Source: Lachnospiraceae bacterium
Lineage (GTDB): Bacteria > Bacillota > Clostridia > Lachnospirales > Lachnospiraceae
DNA: 56,674 bases
NCBI GenBank assembly: GCA_021770755.1
Contig: JAETQI010000027.1
Span: forward strand, 1-56,674
Direction of reading: 5' to 3'
Shown here piece by piece: positions 41,697 to 50,055 of the stretch. Every line of letters starts with the position of its first letter. Within the stretch, counting starts at the first letter, position 1. Both the position numbers and the translations under genes were made by a program. The notes beneath the pieces were generated by a model. It worked only from the letters and a program-made list of their open reading frames with translations, was not told the DNA's origin and ran no database searches.

Positions 41697-42160
41697 ATTT
41701 TAAAAGAAACTATTGGTCAATGCTTTACGATACCTATAGGTATCAATTCTATCGCTTGTCTATGAGCAGAACGCCTCCACACTCTAATCTTATAACTTTT
41801 GGCAGAACAGGCAAGGGACAAAGTTGTCCAATAGCAGGAATCTGAAAGATTTTGCTTTACGTTATCATGTTTGTGGCAGCAAAACAAGGGACAGAATCGA
41901 CCAGTGGCTCTGTTGGTCAATTCTGTCCCTCTATCCGCAAGACGCATCATCATTTTTCCATGGATCCTTATCAATAAATGCCAGAGCATGTTTGAACAGT
42001 AACAATTATTACCGAAATTCACGAAATTCATTAACGATATAGTAGAGTTTTAACAGAATGTATGATATACTTAAATATAATTCAAAAGTAAATTCTGATC
42101 ACAGCAAAAAGCAACCACGACACCCAAAAGCATTCTTTCAATATAAGGAGTGAGAGCCAG
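41697..42160. repeat. Gene-free stretch with REP-like hairpins (copy 2 and a remnant)
   Basis: 464 bp without a credible gene. It holds a 17-bp-arm hairpin (41887-41903 with 41914-41930, one mismatch; AGGGACAGAATCGACCA type) and a shorter relative, GGACAA-AG-TTGTCC, at 41816-41829 that also starts CAAGGGACA. The last ~110 bp are AT-rich and probably hold the promoter of the DUF4231 gene, whose ribosome site is AAGGAGTGAGAG. Confidence 0.6.
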
Positions 42161-42685
42161 ATGGAAATGAACGGATCCATAAACTACCAGACAATTCAAG
42201 AATCTGCAAACAACACCAGAAACGCAGCCTTAAATGTCCTGGTCTCCCAGATTCAAAATGAGAAAACCAAAAACTATATTACCAATCGCCTTATGCCGCA
42301 GATGGATTGGTATAGCCGCAAAGGTCGCGAATGCAAAAAACAGTATCATCTCTGGACGACGATCACGATTGTTCTGGGCGCATTCATTCCTGTCGTATCT
42401 GTGTTTGCAGACGGGAGCATTTGGGTGAAAGCATTACTTGTCGCTCTTGGCTCAATCGTGACAGCATGCAATGCATACGAGACATTGCACAATTTCAAAG
42501 ACCTATGGATAACCTATCGAAACATACGCGAAAAGTTGCTTCGAACTCTATATTTTTATTTCAATAACGCTGGCGTTTTCGCTCAGGAAAACACACAAGA
42601 TGCAAAAGATCTGCTGCTGATCAATATTTGCGAAAACGAAATATCCAGTGAGCACAGCGAATGGATGTCTCAAATGCAAAAATAG
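42161..42685 (+). CDS. DUF4231 (SLATT-like) two-helix membrane protein
   Basis: 174 residues. A helical N-terminus (with YITNRLMPQMDWYSRKGRECKK near 40-62) is followed by two membrane helices (about 65-82 and 88-105) and a helical tail with LWITYRNIREKL. DUF4231 belongs to the SLATT group of small membrane proteins, several of which are predicted pore-forming effectors in bacterial conflict systems (established proposal). It is monocistronic, convergent with the TIR operon across a shared terminator. Confidence 0.8.
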   Translation: MEMNGSINYQTIQESANNTRNAALNVLVSQIQNEKTKNYITNRLMPQMDWYSRKGRECKKQYHLWTTITIVLGAFIPVVSVFADGSIWVKALLVALGSIVTACNAYETLHNFKDLWITYRNIREKLLRTLYFYFNNAGVFAQENTQDAKDLLLINICENEISSEHSEWMSQMQK

Positions 42686-42697
42686 GGAATAAGTCAG

Positions 42698-42723
42698 AGA
42701 GGAATGCCCCAAGGCATTCCTCT
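42698..42723. terminator. Shared two-way terminator
   Basis: A perfect 11-bp stem (AGAGGAATGCC / GGCATTCCTCT) with a 4-nt loop, then AATTATTTTT, stands between the DUF4231 gene and the convergent SH3 gene; its edge touches the SH3 stop codon. Confidence 0.85.
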
Positions 42724-43519
42724 AATTATTTTTCCTTATAATGTTCTCCAATTGTTCACTGTCGATCAAATTACCGCTTAACCATCCTTCAACTGCATCT
42801 TGCGGAAGATAGACCTTTATCCAATATCTCTCACCATCATTTTCAAACTGCTGTTGATAAAGTATCTCTGAAGTTTCATTAACTCCGCCGACAACCTCAC
42901 CATTCATTGAAGGTTCCTTCCTGATATTAGAACCACCTCTTCCCTGATCATTCAACTGAATATAAACAGGTTCAATTTCACTCTGCAGTTCTTCCGATGT
43001 AGCTGCAGAAGCATCTGATTTTGGTTCTCTTTTTTTAAATAATGGCGGATACTGTTCACAGTCTCCAGACAGCATTTCTTCATATTTCTGGCAAAATGAT
43101 TTCATTTTTGTAAAGCCTGATAAATAATAACCTTCTAAACCATTGGCAAATGGCAGGTCTACAAATACTGCGGAAAAATACACAATAACAACGAGGGTCA
43201 GCAAACATTTCCTGAAAACGGCGGATTTCTTTCCGTTTGTGTGGTTAACTGCCTTTTCGCCCCACTCTATCATTTTATTGTCAAGCTCTACAGCCCATTT
43301 CTTATTACGCCCGATCAAATATATGAGTTCTGTCACGAACCAAACCCAGCCTTTGATCAAAGCAACATCCAACCGTAACTTACACATTACATTCTTTATC
43401 AGTCTTAGGACCATTTTGAGGATCAGAAGAGAAACCAGCAATTCGATCAAAAAGCGCCATGGCCAGCTCAAATGATAAAAGTTATTCCATGCTCCATAAT
43501 AAAAATGGGCTATTTTCAT
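42722..43519 (-). CDS. Membrane protein with C-terminal SH3-like domain
   Basis: 265 residues. Hydrophobic segments near 22-42 and 107-127 are probable membrane helices; a ~50-residue linker leads to a bacterial-SH3-like domain (about 188-255: SNIRKEPSMNGEVVGGV, YWIKVYLPQDAVEGWLSGNLI). By topology the SH3 part could face outside. Last gene of the TIR operon; ATGA overlap with the SPFH-like gene. Function unknown; SH3 domains often bind cell wall or peptides. Confidence 0.65.
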   Translation of the reverse strand: MKIAHFYYGAWNNFYHLSWPWRFLIELLVSLLILKMVLRLIKNVMCKLRLDVALIKGWVWFVTELIYLIGRNKKWAVELDNKMIEWGEKAVNHTNGKKSAVFRKCLLTLVVIVYFSAVFVDLPFANGLEGYYLSGFTKMKSFCQKYEEMLSGDCEQYPPLFKKREPKSDASAATSEELQSEIEPVYIQLNDQGRGGSNIRKEPSMNGEVVGGVNETSEILYQQQFENDGERYWIKVYLPQDAVEGWLSGNLIDSEQLENIIRKNN

Positions 43520-44499
43520 ATGCAGTCACCATCAACAGGTGAACTCATTTCTTCTTCATCTGTTTCCTTCTCTTCTTTCTTTTCTTCAATCCTTCCGCTG
43601 TCCCTATTGGGCAGTTGCTGAATCTCATCCTGTAGAAATGCATTATCATTTAATATCTCTTTCAGTTTTTCAAAAGCCTCTTTCTGTGTCAACATGTCGT
43701 TGGATACGGCTGTATTCAATATAGCCATATTATCCGTCTTTGCCTTCATAATATAATTATACAGCTCCACTCCACTCATTCCGTTCTGAAGATAATCAGA
43801 CACAATCGGCCCCAAATTCCCGAAATTCTTCATCATATAAGCCATATCTTCGATCTGTTTCATTGTCAGAACCTTCTCACTGTCCACAATCCGTTCTTTC
43901 TGCTTATTCATGGCAATCTGTTCTTCCGTTTTATTGGCTGCCACATGGATTCCGACCGTTGTTTCCCTATTGGACTGAATCATCTTTACTGCGTCTTCAT
44001 CCGGCTCCACATTCAACTCCAATATCTTAAATCTTACACCTTCAAACTGCCTCAGTTTCTTCTCAATGTAGTCTTCCAGGATATTTCGTATTTCCCATCC
44101 CTGCTGCACATTCCATTTTCCATCCTGTCCTCTGATAACACTTTTCAAAATCTGCTGAATATCTGTTTCATCCATCTGACCTTGAAAAAAATATTTCTGC
44201 GCCTCCTGCAGTATGTAGGAGATCGAAATGGACACGTAAAAATAGAAATCATTGTCTGCCATCACGATCTGATAATCCTGACTGAAAGTTCTTTCCGCCA
44301 GCGATAATGTTACCTTTCGATCATAGTGTCCATGCCTCACTTCTGCCGAAGAATATCTTCCCCCGCTATTAATGACAATGCTTTTTCCCTCGCCCGCTCC
44401 AGTCTGATACAACAGAAAACACTCCCCATCATTTGGTATAGGTACTCTTTCCATCAATCCCAGCTTAAAATTTTCTTCTTTTACTATAAATTCACTCAT
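43516..44499 (-). CDS. SPFH/Band-7-like protein
   Basis: 327 residues without a clear membrane anchor. Residues ~70-200 follow an SPFH-like plan: a beta stretch (YQIVMADNDFYFYVSISISY), helices, then FEGVRFKILELNVEPDEDAV. A helical region and a charged Glu/Lys tail follow. SPFH proteins form ring or cage assemblies at membranes. The ATG at 44499 follows GGAGGGCAGG and overlaps the preceding gene by 8 bp. The family assignment rests on pattern only; a structure search would settle it. Confidence 0.55.
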   Translation of the reverse strand: MSEFIVKEENFKLGLMERVPIPNDGECFLLYQTGAGEGKSIVINSGGRYSSAEVRHGHYDRKVTLSLAERTFSQDYQIVMADNDFYFYVSISISYILQEAQKYFFQGQMDETDIQQILKSVIRGQDGKWNVQQGWEIRNILEDYIEKKLRQFEGVRFKILELNVEPDEDAVKMIQSNRETTVGIHVAANKTEEQIAMNKQKERIVDSEKVLTMKQIEDMAYMMKNFGNLGPIVSDYLQNGMSGVELYNYIMKAKTDNMAILNTAVSNDMLTQKEAFEKLKEILNDNAFLQDEIQQLPNRDSGRIEEKKEEKETDEEEMSSPVDGDCI

Positions 44500-45943
44500 T
44501 TCCTGCCCTCCTATGTATTTTGCTGCTGATATCACTACGCATTTCTTTCGTGCAGACAGCCCCCAACGCTCTATTAATAAAGCGCTCTATGCTACAGCCC
44601 ACAGACCCGGCTTTATAAATCTTTAAATCATATCGAGCCAGAAGCCTGTAAAACAATTCTCTATCATCTCTGCATTGCCAGACCATCTGCCATAAGATAC
44701 AAATTTTGTTACTGACTTCATGTTGAACCATGCACAGCTTAATAAAAATTGCCTCCTCATTATCTTCAATCCGCGCCAGACTGACATCTGTGGAAAATAA
44801 AAGTAAAAATAACCTGCAAATATCTTTTTTCTCGCTTAAAGTGTTCCTTTCCTGTACCAATGCATACATCTTTTCCACCAAAATCCTGTAAAAAGTAAAT
44901 GCCCGCATTCCCACAGCAAAGAAATCATACGCATGCGATAAATATTCGCCAGATGCTCTATCCCGTATTTCCTCCATCATTTTATAAATATATTGTTCTA
45001 TGATATTTTCTAATATATCTTTTTTATCCTCCAATCCGACGCATACAAACAAACCTGTCAGCAGATAGTGAAGCCTGTGCTCCTTACTCCATACGTGCAA
45101 TAAATTATGTATGTTATTTTGATACATTTCCTCCCGGTTTAAAGCCACTACGATCTGTGCGATCAACATGTCCGTGGCGATATTCTTGTCTTCCTGTATC
45201 CTGCTGACCATATTATTCAGGAAAAAATAGTAATCCCAACTGACCAGCAGTCCTGTAACTTCCATTGCCGCCCGAGACATCAATACTGGTTTCTGCATAC
45301 TGTAACTTTCCAGCCAGTAAATTATAGTATCATGCAACCGAGGACATTCTTTCCAAATGAACCTTAATATTCTTTCCCGGTATTCCGCTTCTGTCAAATG
45401 CACAACCTCAACTGGTGTTATTCCTGTATAAGTATTCATTTCTCCCTGACAGATTTCCGCTCCAAAGCGACTCAGCAGCTCTGTGATCCCATAAGTGCGC
45501 ACTTCCTCTTCTTTGTCGTGCTTAAATGACCGAAAAAGCTTGTCTGCAGCCTGAACTACCCATATGTACGGCAGCGAATCAAAAACAGCCGCCGAAATCA
45601 TAAGCGCCATGGAATAAGATTCATAATTCTCTTCCAGCCAGTTATTCAGCTCCTCCTTGTCATCGAACATGTTTCCAGAATTATGATTGCCCTCCTTCTT
45701 CTCCGAATCCCGGATCCTGATATCTTCAAATCTGGCATCATCACCAGCCATAACTCCGTAATTGTTGATGGTCCGATATAAAATGTAGGTATTCTTTTTA
45801 TCCTCCTGCTGTCCTATCTCATCAAGGAATTTTTTGATCTCTTTCTCGTCTTCGGTCTGTTCCCCAAACTTCTCATCCTCTTTTCCATCGCATTTTTCTT
45901 CTTCGCTCTTGATCTCTTTCTCATCTTCCTTACACGTATCCAT
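44492..45943 (-). CDS. Large helical protein with a GVMAGD motif
   Basis: 483 residues. Residues 1-50 are very acidic and probably disordered. At 58-77 lies TINNYGVMAGDDARFEDI, nearly the same as the C-terminal tail of the TIR protein encoded just before it. From ~100 on the protein is predicted helical, possibly HEAT- or TPR-like, with several aromatic-rich segments (IYWLESYSMQKPVLMSRA, YDFFAVGMRAFTFYRI). No known domain was recognised. AAGAGGAA precedes the ATG, 12 bp after the TIR stop. The shared motif suggests that the two proteins bind each other or the same partner. Confidence 0.75.
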   Translation of the reverse strand: MDTCKEDEKEIKSEEEKCDGKEDEKFGEQTEDEKEIKKFLDEIGQQEDKKNTYILYRTINNYGVMAGDDARFEDIRIRDSEKKEGNHNSGNMFDDKEELNNWLEENYESYSMALMISAAVFDSLPYIWVVQAADKLFRSFKHDKEEEVRTYGITELLSRFGAEICQGEMNTYTGITPVEVVHLTEAEYRERILRFIWKECPRLHDTIIYWLESYSMQKPVLMSRAAMEVTGLLVSWDYYFFLNNMVSRIQEDKNIATDMLIAQIVVALNREEMYQNNIHNLLHVWSKEHRLHYLLTGLFVCVGLEDKKDILENIIEQYIYKMMEEIRDRASGEYLSHAYDFFAVGMRAFTFYRILVEKMYALVQERNTLSEKKDICRLFLLLFSTDVSLARIEDNEEAIFIKLCMVQHEVSNKICILWQMVWQCRDDRELFYRLLARYDLKIYKAGSVGCSIERFINRALGAVCTKEMRSDISSKIHRRAGNE

Positions 45944-45955
45944 CTCTGTTTCCTC

Positions 45956-46489
45956 TTAAAATTCGATCTTTCCAAAATATGCATTGTCACCAGCCATTAC
46001 ACCGTGGTTTATTATTGTACAATGCTGTTCATTCGTTCTCTTTTCCTCTTTGATCAAATGCTTTCCTATATTATTATAATAATTCTTAAGCCGCTCCGTG
46101 ATCAGACTGGCTATTTCATCTTCTTTCATTTTTCTACCATCCAGACATAACAAAGACCTCAATTCTTTGGGCAGACGCTCCCGGTCGATATAATTGACGA
46201 TCAGCAGCCTTTTCCGGTCTTCCTTTGTGCTTTCCAGCGCTACACGCTTCTCCAGACTTGTCCATTCGCCTTCCAGATAAGTCTCTGAAATCAGCAGAAC
46301 TTTCAAGCAGGATTCATTTTTGTATACACTATATAACATCTGATGGATCTTTTCTGACAGGATCTCCTGCTGTCTCGCGGGAGAATAGAATACGTTCCAG
46401 CCATCTTTGACCAGATAATCATAAATTTTTTCTGCTGTTTTTTCCATTTCAGATTTATATGAAATGGCAATGTCATAATGATACTCCAC
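45956..46489 (-). CDS. TIR-domain protein with GVMAGD tail
   Basis: 177 residues. A TIR domain fills residues 1-135: YDIAISYKSE (strand A), GWNVFYSPARQQEI (BB-loop region), KVLLISETYLEGEWTSLEK with the candidate catalytic Glu80 after the Trp. Many bacterial TIR proteins degrade NAD+ or make signal nucleotides during phage infection. The tail (158-177, IINHGVMAGDNAYFGKIEF) repeats the motif of the next protein. The start is GTG, supported by AGGAG 8 nt upstream; no ATG fits. First gene of a tightly packed four-gene operon. A Ser-Pro at the BB loop and the Glu argue for an active enzyme. Confidence 0.82.
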   Translation of the reverse strand: MEYHYDIAISYKSEMEKTAEKIYDYLVKDGWNVFYSPARQQEILSEKIHQMLYSVYKNESCLKVLLISETYLEGEWTSLEKRVALESTKEDRKRLLIVNYIDRERLPKELRSLLCLDGRKMKEDEIASLITERLKNYYNNIGKHLIKEEKRTNEQHCTIINHGVMAGDNAYFGKIEF

Positions 46490-46627
46490 CTGCTGTTCTC
46501 CTATTTATTTCGTATATGCTCACGACAGGCAAAATCTACCATGAGTATCGCGCCAGCCGCAAAACAACCAATTTATTTCCCATACTTTTACATCGCTCTA
46601 ATTTATCATTTTTCTCAAAAAAATACA

Positions 46628-46655
46628 AGGGACAGAATTGACCAATTCTATCCCT
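46628..46655. repeat. REP-like hairpin, copy 3
   Basis: AGGGACAGAATTG (46628-46640) faces CAATTCTATCCCT (46643-46655), one mismatch. Same family and orientation as 39105-39146 and 41887-41930. It lies between neuC and the TIR operon. Confidence 0.6.
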
Positions 46656-46685
46656 CACTAAAAGCTATCCTTGTCTTCTGCAATG

Positions 46686-47852
46686 TTATACTTTTTCAAT
46701 ATCATAAAACCGCTTCTTCAGATCCCCGCCCGAAGCCAGATACTCCCTGATCACACGCAGTATCGTCTCCGATGTATTGTCACCTTCATACGGGTTTGTC
46801 TCGTGCTGCAGTTCGTTATTATCCCGCATTGACCGGGCTTTGCGGATCGCGTCCGCGATCTCGTCCGACGCACAGCCGCAGTCGATCACGCTCTTGCCCC
46901 TCATGCGCCCTTTCTGCCGATCCCCGATATTCACTGTAGGAATATGGAACGAGGGCGCCTCCATGATACCGCTCGACGAATTGCCGACAACCATCTCGCA
47001 ATACCGCAGCGCACTCAGATACCGCACCATGCCCAGGGAAGTAAATGCAGCGGTTCGCTCCCTGTTTCGGCTGACATACGCATCAATCTTCTGATTGATG
47101 ATCCTTCCGTCCGTGTCGGAATTAGCTTTTGTAAACAGGATCCGATACGCGCCGAATCGATCCAGTGCGCACAAAAGATTCTCAAACTGCTCCTGCACAG
47201 TGTTGTTTTCCAACGTCACTGGATGAAATGTGACCATGATATAAGGCTGATCCAGCGGAAAGGAAAGACTCTGTTCCAGTTCTTCCCTGCGCATCAGCTT
47301 CTGCGTCCGGATGTTTTCGACACCAAGGGCACCGACACAGAAAACGCGACCGGGTTGTTCGCCCAACTGTATCACCCTGTTTCTATACATCTGCGTCGAT
47401 GTAAAATGCAGCATGCTCATCTTGGTGATCGCATGCCTGATCGCTTCATCGATCGCGCCTTCTGTCAGTTCCCCGCCATGGATATGCGCGATCGGTATGC
47501 GGTGCACCATCGCCGCTGTCGCCGCCGCCAGCGACTCATACCTGTCCCCCAATATCACGACGATATCCGGCGCAGTCCTCGTAAAAATGTCCGCAAATCC
47601 GATCGTCCCCAATCCGATCGACTTTGTGACGCCGCAAGGCGTATCGGAGCTTAGGAGCATCTCGTTTCGGTCCGTAATCCGGAATCCATCCTGCTCGATC
47701 TCCCGATAGGTCAGCCCAAATTCCGGCGACAGGTGCATTCCGGTCACGACTAGCTGCAGCTCCAGTTCATCGTCCTGGTCTATCTTCTGGATCAAGGGTT
47801 TCAACAAGCCGTACTCTGCCCTTGTTCCTGTCATCACGCATATTTTTCTCAT
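46686..47852 (-). CDS. neuC: UDP-GlcNAc 2-epimerase, hydrolysing (NeuC type)
   Basis: 388 residues of the GT-B-fold epimerase family. Typical signatures: MTGTRAEYGLLKPLI at the start, ILGDRYESLAAATAAM, AHIHGGELTEGAIDEAIRH, and the C-terminal VGNSSSGIMEAPSF. NeuC converts UDP-GlcNAc to ManNAc plus UDP, the first step of N-acetylneuraminate synthesis. GGAG 6 nt before the ATG at 47852 decides the start. Together with neuB it would make a nonulosonic acid; neuA is not in the window. The related legionaminate enzyme uses a diacetylated substrate and cannot be excluded. Confidence 0.93.
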   Translation of the reverse strand: MRKICVMTGTRAEYGLLKPLIQKIDQDDELELQLVVTGMHLSPEFGLTYREIEQDGFRITDRNEMLLSSDTPCGVTKSIGLGTIGFADIFTRTAPDIVVILGDRYESLAAATAAMVHRIPIAHIHGGELTEGAIDEAIRHAITKMSMLHFTSTQMYRNRVIQLGEQPGRVFCVGALGVENIRTQKLMRREELEQSLSFPLDQPYIMVTFHPVTLENNTVQEQFENLLCALDRFGAYRILFTKANSDTDGRIINQKIDAYVSRNRERTAAFTSLGMVRYLSALRYCEMVVGNSSSGIMEAPSFHIPTVNIGDRQKGRMRGKSVIDCGCASDEIADAIRKARSMRDNNELQHETNPYEGDNTSETILRVIREYLASGGDLKKRFYDIEKV

Positions 47853-47915
47853 ATTCCACTCCATAATGTCAGGAAACTGTTCAAAAATAGCCTGTACAGT
47901 TCCCAGGACCCTGTA

Positions 47916-48911
47916 TCAGACGATCAGATCATCCGCCTGATAATCCCTGTCTGCCACTGTTCCGATAATCTCGTCCCACCGCATCGGACTGATGCCGTTT
48001 CCGGGACGCTTGGTTGTCAGGTTCTCCTCTGTAAATTGCTCACCTTTTTGAATGTCTGCCGCTGCCACGATACTTTTTCTGGCGACATCGACATTCGCAC
48101 GCTCCGACTCCGACACCTGTTTCTCACCGGTTCCCAGCGCAAGCTCGATCTTTCGGATCCCGGCAACCATCTGCCGCAGCTCCTGCGGTTCCAGGCTTGC
48201 CTTGTGGTCGGGACCTTCCATATTTTTGTCCAGTGTAAAGTGTTTCTCGATCACTTCCGCCCCAAGTGCCGCCGCGGCGATCGGAATCTCGATCCCCTGC
48301 GTGTGATCGGAATACCCGACCGGAAGTCCGGTTTCCTCCCGCATCCGTACCATCGCCCGCAGATTGACATCTGCGGCGGGTGTCGGATACTGCGTGTTGC
48401 AGTGAAGCAGGGTTATGTCTTTCGTCCCGTTCGTTTCCAGCACATGAACCGCCGCTCTCACCTCGTCCATATTGCTCATGCCTGTCGAGAGGATCACACT
48501 CTTGTGCAGTCTCGCTATCGCCCGCAGATACGGCAGGTTTGTGATCTCCCCCGAGGGGATCTTGAAAACCTGCAGCCCCAGATCCGCAAGCAGCCGGATG
48601 CTTTCCGTGTCAAATGGTGTCGACAGAAACAGGATATTTTTCTGTTTGCAGTACGCCATCAGCTCTATGTGCATCTGTCTGGTCAGCTCCAGCTTCTTAA
48701 GCATTTCATACTGGGATTCCGACGCGTCCGTTGTCTCGAGCTGATACTCGGCTTTCCGGGCGGTTCTGCACACAAGCTTCTTTGCCTGAAAGGTCTGAAA
48801 CTTGACTGCATCTGCGCCGGCCTCGCTCGCCGCATCGATCAGCTTTCTCGCGATTTCCATGTCGCCGTTGTGGTTCACGCCTGCTTCCGCTATGATAAAT
48901 ATCTTCTTCAT
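47916..48911 (-). CDS. neuB: N-acetylneuraminate (nonulosonate) synthase
   Basis: 331 residues. A TIM barrel with FIIAEAGVNHNGD, KFQTFQAKKLV, FKIPSGEITNLPYL, HCNTQYPTP and EKHFTLDKNMEGPDHKASL is followed by a C-terminal SAF/antifreeze-like domain (about 275-331). It condenses phosphoenolpyruvate with ManNAc. The ATG at 48911 is chosen; an upstream TTG lies inside the GAGG ribosome site. The same organism encodes a sialidase in this window, so it can both release and make sialic-acid-type sugars. Confidence 0.94.
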   Translation of the reverse strand: MKKIFIIAEAGVNHNGDMEIARKLIDAASEAGADAVKFQTFQAKKLVCRTARKAEYQLETTDASESQYEMLKKLELTRQMHIELMAYCKQKNILFLSTPFDTESIRLLADLGLQVFKIPSGEITNLPYLRAIARLHKSVILSTGMSNMDEVRAAVHVLETNGTKDITLLHCNTQYPTPAADVNLRAMVRMREETGLPVGYSDHTQGIEIPIAAAALGAEVIEKHFTLDKNMEGPDHKASLEPQELRQMVAGIRKIELALGTGEKQVSESERANVDVARKSIVAAADIQKGEQFTEENLTTKRPGNGISPMRWDEIIGTVADRDYQADDLIV

Positions 48912-48993
48912 TCTGCTAAACCTCAATTTGTGACAGTTCAGCCTTGCCGAACTGTTTCCTTGATTTCTTTATTTCATTTCGTCCCCGAAGCAT

Positions 48994-50055
48994 TTATTCA
49001 CAGAACTCGCAAATCTGCTTTCTCATGCACTCCGAGACATCCGCCTGTGCCAGATAAGCATTCGTCCACTCCACGATCATCTCCATCGTTTTGTCCACAT
49101 GCCATTTGGGTTTCCATGCAAATGTTTTCTTGATCTTAGAACAGTCTAATTTCAGAAAGCCTGCCTCGTGCGGGCCTCCGTCGTGTTCGTTTTTCCAGTC
49201 AACCTTTTTGCCGCCAGCCTCGTTCCATTTCTCACAGAATAAAGAAACAAGCTCTCCTGTTGTCATGCAGTCCGCCTCATCCGGACCCACATTATAGCAG
49301 CCTGCAAGCGCCTTATCCTGATACTGCCGCTGCGCGACCATCAGATATGCCATCACCGGTTCCAGCACATGCTGATACGGCCTCGTCGAGTAGGGATTGC
49401 GCACAATGATATCTTTCCCCATCTGAGCCGCGCGGATACAGTCCGGTATGATCCGGTCAACCGCAAAATCCCCGCCGCCGATCACATTGCCCGCCCGGCA
49501 TGTCGTGACCGCGATGTCCCGCTCTGTGAAAAACGCATTTTTGTAACTGTCTGTCACCAGCTCTGAACAGGACTTACTGTTCGAATAAGGATCGTATCCG
49601 TTCAGCTCCTCGTTTTCGCGATACCCCCATTCCCATTCCAGGTTTTTGTATACTTTATCGGTAGTCACATTAATAACTGATCTAGCAGAATCCGTCAGCC
49701 GTACGCACTCCAGTACGTTCACCGTCCCCATGACATTCGTCTCATACGTATAGACCGGATGCTTATACGATTCCCTGACGATCGGCTGCGCCGCCATATG
49801 GATCACGATCTCGGGCTGCACTTCCTGAAACACTGCCCGAAGCTGCTCCAGATTGCGAATATCACCGGTCACGGAATGAATCCTATCCTCAAGTCCGCAT
49901 AGCACAAACAGACTCGGCTGTGTCGGCGGTTCCAGTGCGTAACCTGTGACATCCGCCCCCGCCATCACGAGCGCCTCGCACATCCACGTTCCCTTAAATC
50001 CGGTGTGACCAGTGATCAGAATTTTTTTATCCTTATAAAAAGACAGATCCATCAT
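48994..50055 (-). CDS. rfbG: CDP-glucose 4,6-dehydratase
   Basis: 353 residues of the extended short-chain dehydrogenase family. NAD-binding GHTGFKGTW near residue 15, catalytic Thr and the Lys of the VTTDKVYKN motif, and GYDPYSNSKSCSEL with the Tyr and Lys typical of this branch. It makes CDP-4-dehydro-6-deoxyglucose. The ATG at 50055 overlaps the rfbH stop as ATGA and follows GGAGGAG. Confidence 0.95.
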   Translation of the reverse strand: MMDLSFYKDKKILITGHTGFKGTWMCEALVMAGADVTGYALEPPTQPSLFVLCGLEDRIHSVTGDIRNLEQLRAVFQEVQPEIVIHMAAQPIVRESYKHPVYTYETNVMGTVNVLECVRLTDSARSVINVTTDKVYKNLEWEWGYRENEELNGYDPYSNSKSCSELVTDSYKNAFFTERDIAVTTCRAGNVIGGGDFAVDRIIPDCIRAAQMGKDIIVRNPYSTRPYQHVLEPVMAYLMVAQRQYQDKALAGCYNVGPDEADCMTTGELVSLFCEKWNEAGGKKVDWKNEHDGGPHEAGFLKLDCSKIKKTFAWKPKWHVDKTMEMIVEWTNAYLAQADVSECMRKQICEFCE

